In this document: positions 50,888-63,204 of the stretch, in pieces
How positions within the stretch are numbered: the stretch's first letter is position 1
Layout: every line of letters begins with the position of its first letter
Assembly: GCF_958295425.1 (NCBI RefSeq)
Contig: NC_081143.1
Location: 18,018,686-18,082,685, forward strand
Reading direction: 5' to 3'
From: Solea solea
Lineage: Eukaryota; Chordata; Actinopteri; Pleuronectiformes; Soleidae
DNA: 64,000 bases
Position numbers and translations under genes: made by a program
Notes under the pieces: model-generated
The model's input: the letters and a program-made list of their open reading frames with translations, nothing else
Databases searched by the model: none
What the model was told of the DNA's origin: nothing

Positions 50888-51623
50888 CAGAGGTCTCAAA
50901 CTTGCGGTCCACAGGCCACATGCGGCCCTCCAGCTAACTTCCTGTGGCCCACCACTTAATCCTTAGTGCTCACGTGGCACAGATCTGTGCCGCAGGGAAT
51001 AATACACAACTCCTTATATGGACATCCTGGGGATGTGTGTTTATAGGTCACATATTCAGGCTTTAAAAAGGCTTTTTCAGGCTTTTCTTTTCATCTTATA
51101 TGTTGAGAAAAAGTTATGATTCATTTTATATCGCATTTTTAGTAGTGATATAAAGTAGCAATAATTGTGCAGAAGTCACAAAATGGAGCGTTTTTCTTTT
51201 TGTTCATAAAAACAAGCCAAGTGAACTTTAGACTGTGAATCCGATTTTATATAGTAGGTGAAAATGGTGTATTAAAAATTGAATATAAGACACTCTATAT
51301 TCTCATAGCCTCTGTGTATGCTGTAGATAGTAGTAATACATAGTAATGGAAAATATCAAGTTATAATGAGTTATTTCTGTATGGTGTTTTTTAATGCTAA
51401 GATTAATTTAGCATCATAAATACTCTTTATTTTGAGTTACATATTGTTCCATATCAACACGTTTGATTTTAAATTCTGTGAAATATCATCAAACTTGTTG
51501 TTAATGCAATATCACAATATGGTGATTATTATTTTCATATCGCCCACCCTTACTGAACACTTGACTTTTTTCACCTCCTGACCAGACTCCATGCTTGGTG
51601 GTCATTTGAGTTTGAGCCCCCTG
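50888..51623. mobile_element. Nonautonomous hAT element with perfect 8-bp target duplication
   Basis: The left end CAGAGGTCTCAAACT and the inverse of the right end CAGGGGGCTCAAACT match at 13 of 15 positions. Identical octamers CTCTAGGG flank it (50880-50887 and 51624-51631). The 736-bp AT-rich body has no transposase frame, so the element is a deletion derivative. The CATGCGGCCC sub-terminal motif is shared with the element at 45595-46018. Confidence 0.92.
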
Positions 51624-51631
51624 CTCTAGGG

Positions 51632-54600
51632 TGAGAGGTGACATGCCCTCATCTTAATTGAAGCAAGTGCAAGTTGCCTTTATCCAAACTCCCAATAACT
51701 GGATGACTGAAAACATTCACAGACACATCACGGCAGACTGAACTCAGGTCAGGCCTCTAGCTCTGGCATCTGCAGGTGAAAATGAAGGCGAAAGCCAGCA
51801 GGAATATTGTGAAACAACACGATGACCTGCTAAATCACACACCAGATAGAGATTATCACCCGAATCTCCCCGCAGTACATGTCAGGCTGTAGGTGTGAGG
51901 GTGTCTGGACCACCGCTAACATTTACTTCCCAACTGATATAGTGTGGTGCATGCTCAGTCTGTGGCATTGGTCTGGACCAGCTGGTCAGAGCTGGCTGTG
52001 CAGGAGATGGTGCCCCGGGCTAAGCCTGCCAGCCTACTGCCACTGTGCCAGGCTGCCAGTCCGCCTGCCAGGCTGTCTGCTGGGTGCAGAGAAGGACAGA
52101 GAAAGGTGTAGCCTGCAGATTCAAACAAGACCAAAGTTTGTCACTGGATTAGATCCTTCTGCGGTTTTGGTATCTGCCTACCTCTTCTGTTCAAAGTGAC
52201 TTAATTAAAGTTTATAGATATGTGTGTTTTCATGCGTGTACCAACTCCTGGATGTTACTCGATCTGGTCCTAAAGGATAACAGGAGCCATAATAGACTCA
52301 TATGAGGACCTGTTTGTTGCCTTTGTGTAAATGTGATGACAACATAGATTTAACAAGCAAATGTAACAATATCATTGTTGTATGATTGTGTGTGTGTGAC
52401 TGTTCAAAGCCACTTAATCCCAGAGATTTTTTTTTTTCAACAAAACGGTGAAATGAATTACCACAAACAGCCTCAACTCACAGTCTGACTTGTTGAGACA
52501 CATTTCCAGTAAAACGCTTAAGTGGTGTCATTGCCGTCAATTACCACTTGTTTTCAGAAGAAACTGCTCCGCTTGTAAACAATCTGAGCATGTTGTTATG
52601 ACAAAACGGATACTGAAGTGTACAATTAGTACACAGTGCAATCGGCACAGCAGGAATGTCTGCGATATTAAACCGTGAAAGCTCAATAAACCACCGAAGT
52701 TTATATTACAGATTATTATTTTTATTGCCGTGTGACTTATGTAAAATCTGTCTCTTTTTTTCCCCATGTCTTATAACTATGACCATTTGGCATCAGATCA
52801 CAAATGAATATCTGATGAAATTGTGTTCCCCCCTGTATTTGTTTGCACTGATTGCAGCCTCAGAGTGGCAGCATTAGTGTGGCTGAGTGTCGAGATGTTA
52901 GAAAACCCTCTGCTAAAGTGTGATGATGATGATAGCAATGTTGATGTGGCAGGTGCGGTCCTGCATGCCATGCAGGTGATGTCTCTCATGCTCACTTAGC
53001 TAATGACTCCAATTAAAGTAATTAAGAGCTGGCACAGTGAAACCTGCTCACCACCACCCTTCCCTCCCTCCCTCCCCCCCTGCCAACGCATCCACTCCCC
53101 TAGCTTCCTCTTCACCAGCACACATCAGTGCCCACCTCGCACCACTACATGCCATCATCCGCCGCACCACTCCTGCGCTCCTGCCTTCACTTCATCCCTC
53201 TCTCATGGGCACTTCACCCTCTTCTGCATGCCTCGGCCGTCCTGCGCCTCTGCTCCTGATCAGGCCTTTAAAAGAAACACGGCGCCTAAAATCAGCTAAA
53301 CGCCCCACTTCAGAAACACTTAAGAGACCCTCAGTCCAACTTATTGTCACAGAGGCAGCCATGGAAGGGAAGCGCAAAGGCCGGGTCCAGCAGGAGAAAG
53401 ACGGGGGAGCTTGAGAGCGAGAGGGGGATCCAAGCCAGGTTCTAACGAGGGAAGAGATAATTGTTGTGTTTTGTTAGGAGCCCTTCTTCAGTGTGGAGGG
53501 AGTAGAAATGACATGCCACACATGGTTTTTGGATGAAGTGGGCAAAGGGAGGGGTGGAGGGGGTGAGCAGACTTGAAGTTTAGTGGAGAGGATTGCAGCC
53601 CAGAATAAAAAATATCATATGTAATGTATAAAAAAAAGATTCATAAAGCTGTCGCCACAAAGCAGCGTTGGAATTAGCTCACACGATTCACAAGCTTCCA
53701 AGAAACCCCCCCGATTATGACCCTTTCGCGCTGTTGTCCTCCACGATAGGTTTTTTTCGACAAATTCAATGTCAAAACGTGCATTAATCACAGAGTATGT
53801 TTAATATCTCAGTCCATACATTCCAGCAGTGGGAAAGACCACAGTGGGCTAAGCTGGAGACACAGCTTTGGCTACCAGTCCCGGTCAGATTCATCAAAAT
53901 TTATGATTCGGAAAACATATGAATCTCTGGTGTCTTGGTGTTCTTTCAACACTTGGATTCCCAGACTGACAGACGATGAGCCTAGATTTATAGCTGGCAT
54001 GGCAGAACAAACACTTTTCCAGGATTTCATCACATTTTCTTTGAGAAGAAGAAAAAGACTTTGATGTGAACCCCGCGTTTACCTCTTCATGTTTTTCTCA
54101 TGTGTGCTTTTCCACCACACCACTGCCCTTTTATTAGCCTTGCAACATTTGACCAGGAGCTGCAGACGGAAATGTGGTCAAATGTACACTACTCTGCTTT
54201 GCACTGATTATGAGTGTCCCCTGCATAGTGATGCACTATGATGATGCACTGAGAAGCATCACTGGTGACATTCAAGAGAGATCTCCTTGGTGAGCTGAAA
54301 GCAGAATTCTTTCTACCATCATCAAAATTACAGCTGAGCACACTTTGGTATCCTGGCGACTAACAGCATCAAGCAAATTATCCTGGTGGACTGTCACTTT
54401 GAGCCAGGCTGGTGAATCACCTCCAGAAGCCTGTCATCACTTTCATGAAGATAAATGGCATCATTACACAGTGTGATCTGGAATCTACTTTGCGCTTTGA
54501 AAGTGGAAATGTCCGTGGACTGCTCTCAAAATGTGCAACAAAACGTTGCCGACTAACTTTTGCTACACACCACTCCTCTGCAGATGACAATTCGCGACAG

Positions 54601-55293
54601 TGCAGTTTGTAAATTTCCCCCTTCTTGAATCGTGATCGCGAGGACACCAAACTTCGGCTCTGTCTGTGAACACGATCAACACCAACACTGATGCAATTTA
54701 TCCAAGTCATTGTGCCAGTGTCATGAATATCTGTCCACAAACAGTCATCCTCGAAGTGGGCAGAGGAGGAAGACGCGCATGCCAGTGTGTGTGTGTGTGT
54801 GTGTGTGTGAAAGAGAGAGAAAGGGGAACTGAGAGAGAGACAGATAGGAGGTGGGGTAAATGGGGGTGTGTGTGGGGGGGCAATGCACCAGTGTTCAAGA
54901 GAGATAGGCCAAGAGAGAAAGCGAGGGAGTGTGTGTGTGTGTTTGGGTTTGTGTGGTGGGGTACAGAGGAGGGGTGCAGGTGGCATGGATCTGGCGCAGG
55001 CCTGGCCCACTGTCCCCTGGCAGTGCCAGGCTCCATCTGTCATCAGCAGGAACATCTGCAGCCCAAGGTGCCCTTGTCACCCAGCGTTAGAGTAACGAGT
55101 TTGGCGTTTCCATTAGTCCAGGGCCCTCGCCCGCCTGCATGGCCGGCGCTCGCCAAAACTATGGCATTTTGGGTGTGAGCTAGTGTGTGTGTGTGTGTGT
55201 GTGTGTTTGCCTGTGACCGAGTGTGTGTCTAGATGAAAATATGGGAGCGGGAGAATGAGCGAGCAAGCTGGGGGTAACTGGATTTGTTTGTTG

Positions 55294-55328
<35 letters not shown>

Positions 55329-55400
55329 TGGGAGAATGGAGAGCCGAGCCAAAACAACATGGCAGTTCAGAGCGTTGACCCAGCTGGGCTGAGCCGGCAT
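51632..55400. other. Noncoding interval with GT tracts and C/T-rich low complexity
   Basis: GT runs occur at 54785-54809, 55184-55205 and 55297-55324. A CCTCCC-rich stretch is at 53050-53100. Long open frames at 53003-53414 and 54417-55178 are compositional. TGCCA-rich patches lie at 51975-52085 and 54975-55035. I can support no gene here. Confidence 0.45.
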
Positions 55401-57139
55401 GTCGAGTCATGTCCCCTCCTGATGTGATCGTGCCCAGTGCACTCACACGGCTGCCAGACCCAATCTCTGCTCCCTGTGCCACTTCACTCTCTATCACTCT
55501 TTCTACCCCCCCCCCGCCTCCCATCTTCCTGTCTTCCATCTGCCTACCTCCAACTCATCTGCCCTCTTACCTCCCTGTGCCCCTTGCACTTTGTCTCACT
55601 GTATGCAGCCTTCTCATAGCCTCAGTCCATATACGAAAACCGCTTCAGAAAGCCACTCACAATTTTATCTTCCTTGTCTCCTAAAGCAGATGGTTCCCGG
55701 CTCCCTCTTTTCATTTCTCTCTCTCTCTCTCTCTCTGAACCCCCCATCCTGTGTTCCTTCCCATCCAACTAACGTATCACTGATCCTCACTGGCACCTGT
55801 TTACTTCGTCTCCCACACGCTCTAATTTTAAAACCAGAATCTTTTCTTTTTTTTTTATGTCCCTCAAGGGCCATAACATAGTTGCATTATTTCTTAACTT
55901 TTACTTGACATTGTGTTATTAAAACTAAACAGACTTACACAGTTAACAAGTCCGCCTTCGGTGAGATGGCTGCTGTTTATGTTTGCACCACATGGTGGCT
56001 CTAACGAGCAGCAATCTGTCTTAGCATTAATGAAGCAAGCTTTGGCTGCAATTGTGTCAATTACCCACAGAATACTAATCAGACGAACATGAGCTCATCA
56101 GAATGGGATAAGATTGATTATTCTTTTTCAATTTATGTATTACATGCAGGCGTGCGTCATAAATCAGTTTTGGCATCTATGAAGCCAGTGTTTTTAGCCT
56201 GAAGGCCTGAGGGAAATGAGATAGTACTTAATAAGAAGCCCTTCACTCAGGCCTTGGGTTTTTAAGAGTTTCCGACACCTGATCTTCATGTGCTCACACA
56301 AACCCTCACTCGGATGAATAAATGCTCATCATATAATATATAACAAGCCTCACTTCCATGATCAGTTCCTGTGACAGACAGTGAAGGGTTTTAATTAGTT
56401 AAGATTTGTTTTTGCTGTCTTTTTTAGACTTGGCCTGTCACTACAAAGGTTCCTCATCCCCCTATCGACACTTGAAAGAAAGGAGTGGAGATGGAGTAAA
56501 TGAGGCAGCAAAGGAGAGCCATCGTGAGATAAAGAACAGGGAAGCGACAACTGCTAATCAATAAGATTTTTCCAACCTATTTTTTTCCCCCCCTTCCTCC
56601 CCCCCCCCCGAGGCCTGCGGCATTCAAGACGAGCCAAGACGAGCTTGGCATTGTCGAGCATGCCTTAAAAAGAAACACCTGCGAGGTGGAAGACTTAAAA
56701 AAAAAAAAAAAAAAATCCTGCTTTTCGCAGCTCTTAAAAATGTTGGCAAATGTTCCATGGGTTTTCTGGGAACAAAACAGTAAAAAGAAAGAGCTCCTAT
56801 GCAAGTGAAGACAAAAGAGGATGCTTTTCCATAGAGATAGAGGTGTCATTACACTTGAGACGGTTGCCAGATTTGGACTTATCTTATCCTCCACCCCCCC
56901 CACCCCCCCACAAAACCAACCCCACAACCCTCACACCATCGGCCCCACCCCCACACGCGTCCTTGCATCTATACCATCATACCAGTTTATCTCACCGCTT
57001 GAGCCGCGTGACAGTCAAATGATGAATGGTTAATATTTAGCTGTTGACAAAATATGAATTTGCAGCTTTAGAGGGAGTTGAGACCGGGGTAAATGTGCAG
57101 AGAGACAAAGATAGAGGAAGCTGAGGAGGGATGGGATGG

Positions 57140-57172
57140 GAGAGGAGAGGAGAGGAGAGGAGAGGAGAGGAG
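57140..57172. repeat. (GGAGA)n microsatellite
   Basis: Six to seven GGAGA pentamers, the complement of the tract upstream of rab3d exon 2. Confidence 0.85.
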
Positions 57173-57513
57173 ACTGGAAAGGGGGGTAAATAAAACAGAT
57201 GGCACTCTTGGCATCCACGTCTCCCTTAAATCTGTTTCTGCTGTTTTTCTCATGTGCACGAGGCTTTAACCCTGTGGTAACCTGTGTCCCAGCTTGACCC
57301 CAAACCTAGTGGCTGTATGTAACAAGGCTGTGGTGTGTGTTTGTGTGTGCATGCGCCTGTTCATCACCAGTACAACTCTATCTAAATGGCACCCTATGGA
57401 CACTATTATCCATTAAATTATCTTACCTTTTAGTTGTGCTGCATTTATCTCATGCTCACTCACAGGTGAGGGTCGCCTTTATTCATCTTAACTCAAATTA
57501 CGCTCTTCTGCTT

Positions 57514-57564
57514 TCGATTAGAACGATTTATGTCGTTCTAATCGAGATTAGAACGATTTATGTC
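57514..57564. repeat. Overlapping 19-bp direct repeat and 12-bp inverted repeat
   Basis: GATTAGAACGATTTATGTC occurs at 57516-57534 and exactly again at 57546-57564. TCGATTAGAACG (57514-57525) pairs perfectly with CGTTCTAATCGA (57534-57545) across an 8-base loop. Confidence 0.95.
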
Positions 57565-58734
57565 TAAATCAGCTGAAACAGAACAGTGTCACGTTAATGC
57601 ATCAGTGAAAATGAAAACAAATGATAAAATACTTTGACAAATACTGTTATTTTCTCCTAATTACTTGTATACTGCTAAAAAAAACTTTTACTTCTCATCT
57701 AAATTTTTGTCACTGCTTTAAGTTGAGTAAAGAATCTGTCATTTTGTACATGTATATTATATGTTTTTATCCTGCATTTCAGAGGTGCATACAGTTATCT
57801 TTTTTTAAATGACTTTATTTCCATGTTGAGTATGTTTCCAACCTTCAACTCAAACAATATAACACAGCACAGGTGTGTTTTACCGGGTGAGCGGTTGACT
57901 TGTTTCTGTTATTTGTACGTTTTCAGTTTAATACTCTCGTATTATTAATTCCACATCATGATGTGGACCATTCTTTCCTCTGCTGGAATTAATAAGCCTT
58001 GTAATTTGCCACACATTGTTGACTGTACTTGTTCATTGAATTATTTCCAATCAACAATAATAGTTCCAAGTATCGTATTCTCTCCCGTCAGTTTATTCAC
58101 AGCTGCCACAGATCACATTTTCGTTTATTTTCTCCGTCCAGAGATCTGCCTGCGAGCGAAGGAATTATTGTTGCTGGTGTAAGCATAATTTTTTTTTATA
58201 ACATATTTGAGGGGCTTTTTTTATTAGGTGGGACATAAAAAAAAGCAACAATGGAGGGAGTGAGGCTCAATAGGAGAGATTATTGTGGCTCCAACACCTG
58301 GGAAGTCTGCTGTGTGTTTACGCCGCATCCGATTCTCAGTGAGAGGAAACTCCCATACATGTTACCATAGACAGACTTCACTGAATGCACTTCACTTATA
58401 TGTGGGGTGTCGTGGTGGTGGTGGTGGTGGTGTGAGCTCATTTGCATAATCTCCCATTTAAAGAGGGATGTGCTGGAAGCCAGTAGGGGGTTGATGGTGA
58501 GGGCTGGGGTGGGGTGGGAAGGTGGGAGGGTGTACAAAGTGCCCATTGTGCAGTCCCAGGATAGGGAAAATGCCCTGTAGGGTTTGGTGTGTGTGTGTGT
58601 GTGTAAGAGAGTGTGTATGTGTTTGTGATTGTTTATCTATGTGTGTCTGTGTGTGTCTGTGTGTGTGTGGGGGGGGGGGCACACCTGTCAGGACAGCCTG
58701 AGGGAAGCAATGAGAGTGTGTGTGCGTCTACTTG

Positions 58735-58965
58735 TATTTGTTACCTCTGTAGGACCTTATTCTGGCATAAACATTGACCTTGTCGGGACCAGAAGTCCTC
58801 GTGGAGGCCAAAACCTGGTTCTAATGAGAAACGGTTTGACTTTGTGGTTAGGTTAAGGTTAGGGTTTGGCATTCACTGGTTTTGAGACTTTAGGATCAAG
58901 TCTGTCCAAATCAATGCGGTGTCCTAAGAAGAGTAGCTGCGCAAACCTGTGTGTGTGTAGCAGAT
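58735..58965. repeat. Dispersed repeat module C with telomere-like tract
   Basis: It carries GGCATAAACATTGACCTTGTCGGGACC, GGTTAGGTTAAGGTTAGGGTTT and a tail AAATCAATGCGGTGTCC. A clear copy lies at 63205-63445. Confidence 0.8.
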
Positions 58966-60947
58966 ATAGTCAAAAGGATTTCATTAAGACAGACAAGAGC
59001 ATTAAAATATGTGAGTCATATCAATCTTTCATATATCCTAATTGTTTCCCTTTATTAACTTGGCTTGTTATCATCTCTTTCTCTCCCACTTAAACACACA
59101 CACACACACACACACGTGCACGGTCACACATACTCCCACACACTTTCTCCCACACTCGGCAGTAAGCAGCAGCAGCCGCAGCATGATTTGATTACTTCTC
59201 TTCATCATGCCAAATCATAATCTACCCAAGACGCAGCAGGCCGATAGGATCAGAATGGAGAAATAATGGTAAAATCAGATCTTTGGGGGCTTTGTGAGGA
59301 AAAGAGCCCAGAAGTGCAGAAATAGCTGGTGGCTGTGTCTCTAATGGTAAAACGTAATGCTCAGCAATCTGCTTAATATCCCCACCACGCTCATTAGATT
59401 AGTGAACATTAAGGAGATAGGAAGATTTGCACTCTATTGTTTTACTATGGCAACCGCGGCACACAGGCTATACTGCTAATGATGAGGACCAAGAGGTTCA
59501 GGTGCTACATGGAGAGGTTACGGAGTCATTGGCTGCTAATGAAGTCCGTGCAAGAAGAAAAAAGGTCTCACGTTCTGAAACCATCTAAGGAGAGATATAG
59601 TTAAGCATTCAAAACACATTCACCGTACACCATCCTCCAACCCCAACCTCACAGAGATCATTGTACAATTATATTCCTTCTTCATCAGTATGGGAAACAG
59701 TAGCAGCTTGAATGTGTCCCCCTATTAGTGACTAATTCCTCAGCTGATTTGGCTCAGGGCAAAGACAGAAAAGCAGTGTGTGACCACCACCAGTAAAAAG
59801 CAGCACCATGCTGGGATTCAGGAACGTTATCGGAGCTCAAAGTCCTAATTCCACACTGGGAATTTTGCCATCAGTAACATAATAAGTCCACTTTGGCTGT
59901 GGGGGGGGGGGGGGGGAGAAAAGTTTTTTTTTAATGTGCTCTGTAGTCTTGAGTCCTTCGGCGGTAAAGTTCCTCAGGCGAGTGTAAACAGATCAACAGA
60001 GAAACAGCTATTTTATTTTTTATTTATTTTGCGGGCTCCCAGCAGTTGTATAAATGAGCTAATAAGAATGACTATTAAAGTCATGTTCTTGCATCGTAGC
60101 ACGGCTTTTCTTTGGGGGGGAGAAGTACAATTATATGACCTGAGCTCTGTAGGGTGTTTCATGCTGCTGGGTTATGTGCAGAGTACTGAACATTTCTACT
60201 GCAACTGCTTGTTAGAGGCTTATTCCCAAAGCCTTTCAAATCCTCTGTTTCCTCTCATTGGCCTGATCTGTGCTTGACATCTCACCCAGAAAAACACAAT
60301 TTGTCTCACTTTACCCACATTTGTAAGACTAAGCCAACATTTTGTATTTGGATAATTATTATGTGTGATACCTCTTTGCCCGAGCAAGTTTGTGTAAAGA
60401 AGCGTTTTCTTACGCATTGAATTATTGGAAAACTTTGGCAAAGCCTCAGAGGATCCACTTTTGTTTTTATCGCTTGGAAAAAGGTCCCACAAAGCTTTGG
60501 GAGATCAGGGACACTGATTCTGAGGGAAAACACAACATTTTTTTTTTATAATAAAAGTGCTTTTGAAACATTTTCAAAAGCTGATTTGGTAAATCCAATG
60601 TAGGCTCTAAAGCAGCCACACAGATAACGATTTTTTTTCTTTTTCTTTTTACCCATCTGCCATTAGATAAATGATTATTTATTATTTCATTTATTACTCT
60701 GCTGAAGTTAAATTAAAAAAAAAATAGAAACATGTGGTGTGTAGATTCTCAAAGAGTGACACTATCCTCCCACAATGCACTGCACAAAAGACAATGAAGT
60801 GCCAAAATCAGTATAATCGTACATAATATGAACAAGAACAAAAGAATAATTTGTGATTTCTCACTCTGGACGTTTGTCAATTTGTGGTTTAATTCAACTC
60901 TCTTTGTATGTTGATATTGACTAACTTTCCTGTAATGATTAGTTTAT

Positions 60948-60981
<34 letters not shown>

Positions 60982-62123
60982 GTAACATTAAGTACAAGGT
61001 CCATAGGTCTTTATAGTAACATCACATATAAACCACTAGAGGCCACTAGAGGCCCTTTCCATAGGGTTGCAATGACGAACTGTATGTATGAGAGAGAGCA
61101 TGTGTAGTACAGTTATTCTGTTTTTGATTTTCTAAAGAAGATCTATAATAATATTTTCAGTTTTATGTTACAATGTCATGGACAATTTCAGAGCAGGAAA
61201 CAAAGATTTTAACAAATGGGTTTTTCCCCCCCACTTTTATTCTTTACTAACTTACTTTCCTCACAGATTTATGCCACTTTTTTCATTGTGAAAAGGGAAG
61301 GGACTCATATAAGACTAAAGCTATGAAGTGTTTATAAGTTTTTATAAATGGACGATTTATGGGCAAACATTGTGAGGTCACAGTCCCGTTGACCTTTGAA
61401 CCCCTACATTCTAATCACTTGAATGATCATTACAAATAGACGTGATGACGTTCATGCTGGGTGTTCCTGGTGTCTGCACGTTTTTATGAGAGTAAGACAC
61501 ACATGAGGTCACATTGACCGGTAATTAAACTCAGTTGGTGCTCGGGTCAAGAGCTTTGGAAGAACGACTCCTCTCTGTAAATCTCATGCATTCAGGTGAC
61601 ACACGTGAAGCTGAATTCAAAAGGACATGGACGGGGTTGCAGAGCATGTAATCGCTGCTGCAGCAAAGCATTGCGGTTTGGCATGATCTTGTTTTCTTTC
61701 ATGACGGATGCACAAGAAAAGAAACACCGAGGCGTCCTTTCATTGCATTTTAAACCTCCACCCAGCTCAGCTGCAACTTTAATATCATATAAATAACGTC
61801 AACAGTCCGGTGTCATTACTCTACGTTATGGGGGGGAAAAAAAGGAAATTGAATGTTTGTGCCAAAGTCAAGAATTTCCCTCAAGGTGAATTATACAGTG
61901 ACTATAAAAGGCAGGCCACTCTCATTTCAGCTCTTTGAGGTCAAGGAACAATTCTTCTTTTATGCCATACATGTCTTTAACACACACTCCTTGTTGCTGT
62001 GGCTGGGACTGTCTGTATTGCTCTTTAATACATTTGTGCTGTGTTTATATCTGATTAGGAATCGCAGGTTACGTCGGCATTCACTGTTAATTATTTTGGA
62101 TTTAAGTTCGCGAAAAAGTAGAG

Positions 62124-62165
<42 letters not shown>

Positions 62166-63200
62166 CAGGATTGGAGGGGGATGCCAGAATGAAAACATTA
62201 ACCATCAGTGGAAATCCAGAGCCAATTTTAAAGTTAGCTCTTGGATTTGCGACTCTCTGGGGTTAGTTTAATCAGAACAAACACAGAATGTACTTACAGA
62301 AAATGCATGTATGCTGTTTTCCCCTCAGCCAGTTCTTTTGTTCTTAAGTTTGTCAATTAATATTATGACGGCATGTTATAATTACGCGTAATTATTGTTT
62401 TCTATTTCATATTTAAATATATATATACACAAGCTAGAAATGCTAAAAGACAGTTTTAGTGCATTACCTAATTTGCTAATGAATTATAATAATAAATACA
62501 ATAGAGTATAGTCTGCTGTTTGTGCATGTGTGTATGTGTGTTATGGGATGCAGACAGTTGGTATACAGTAAGTAAGTATGAGTTGACAAACTAAACTGTG
62601 GAACTTTACTTTACGTTGCTGCTGTCCTGGGTTTCCAACCAGACACTGTCTGAGCATTTCCACCGAGATTGACTCAAGATGTCCATCGCACACACACACA
62701 CACACAGTTGTATGCTTTATAAGGTGTCCACTGATGTCATGGCAACCCCATATCCTCAGCAAGAGGGAAGATGCTGTGTGCCAAAAAAATGCCATGGTAA
62801 CTTTTTTTTTTCTTTTTTTTTTTGAAAACCATGTTGCCCAGAAACCTTTGAAGCTTATTAGTGAAACCAGTAGGGAGGCAAATGGACAGGAACAGAGAGG
62901 GAGAGAGAGAGAGTGAGGTGGGGGTGTGTCCTGTTTCTGGGCCAAAGTGGGCCTTTGTTTTAGGGAAGGGAACATTGTGAACCTGCAGTGAGGGGGGACA
63001 ACGAGCTTGCTAATGGTGCCTTCAGTTAATTCCGCTGTAGCGACGCGTTCCACCTAAACTCATTGTCACCGTGATGGTGCAGTGAGTCAGTCGCAAACAT
63101 CAATGCTGAACTCACACTTTTTTGTTTACTCGAGACGGTTGCACCATGTGGTAGATGACATTTTATGTTGGCAAGAAGTGTCTGATGGGCATTATGTCAG
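58966..63200. other. Noncoding interval; possible conserved block at 59160-59560
   Basis: The segment 59160-59560 (GCATGATTTGATTACTTC, CCAAATCATAATCTACCCA, CTCATTAGATTAGTGAAC) is unique-looking and homeobox-motif rich. The remainder has G and T runs (59900-59940), AT (60961-60980), CA (59093-59115, 62125-62161, 62691-62706) and short hydrophobic frames without splice context. Confidence 0.3.
62125..62161. repeat. (CA)n microsatellite
   Basis: About 18 CA dinucleotides. Confidence 0.95.
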
Positions 63201-63204
63201 CCGT

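Larger units (their letters stand above)
55401..58730. other. Noncoding interval; possible conserved block at 55960-56200
   Basis: Between pyrimidine-rich tracts (55480-55740, 56575-56605, 56889-56950) and a GGAGA run (57140-57172), the segment 55960-56200 is non-repetitive and contains several TAAT and CAATTA cores (GCATTAATGAAGC, GTCAATTACCCAC). This is compatible with a developmental enhancer, but conservation cannot be tested here. Confidence 0.3.

Noticed and set aside
51879..52199. 106-codon Cys/Trp-rich plus-strand frame
   Set aside because: Looks protein-like at first, but the cysteines come from repeated TGCCAG/CTGGC strings and no family or splice context fits.
53003..53414. Two overlapping plus-strand frames (98 and 125 codons)
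   Set aside because: Pro/Ser/His-rich from CCTCCC tracts, no splice signals, no recognised homology.
54417..55055. 212-codon minus-strand open frame and the overlapping 170-codon plus-strand frame
   Set aside because: Both run through GT/CA repeats and mirror one another, giving poly-Thr-His and Cys-Val strings; compositional artefacts.
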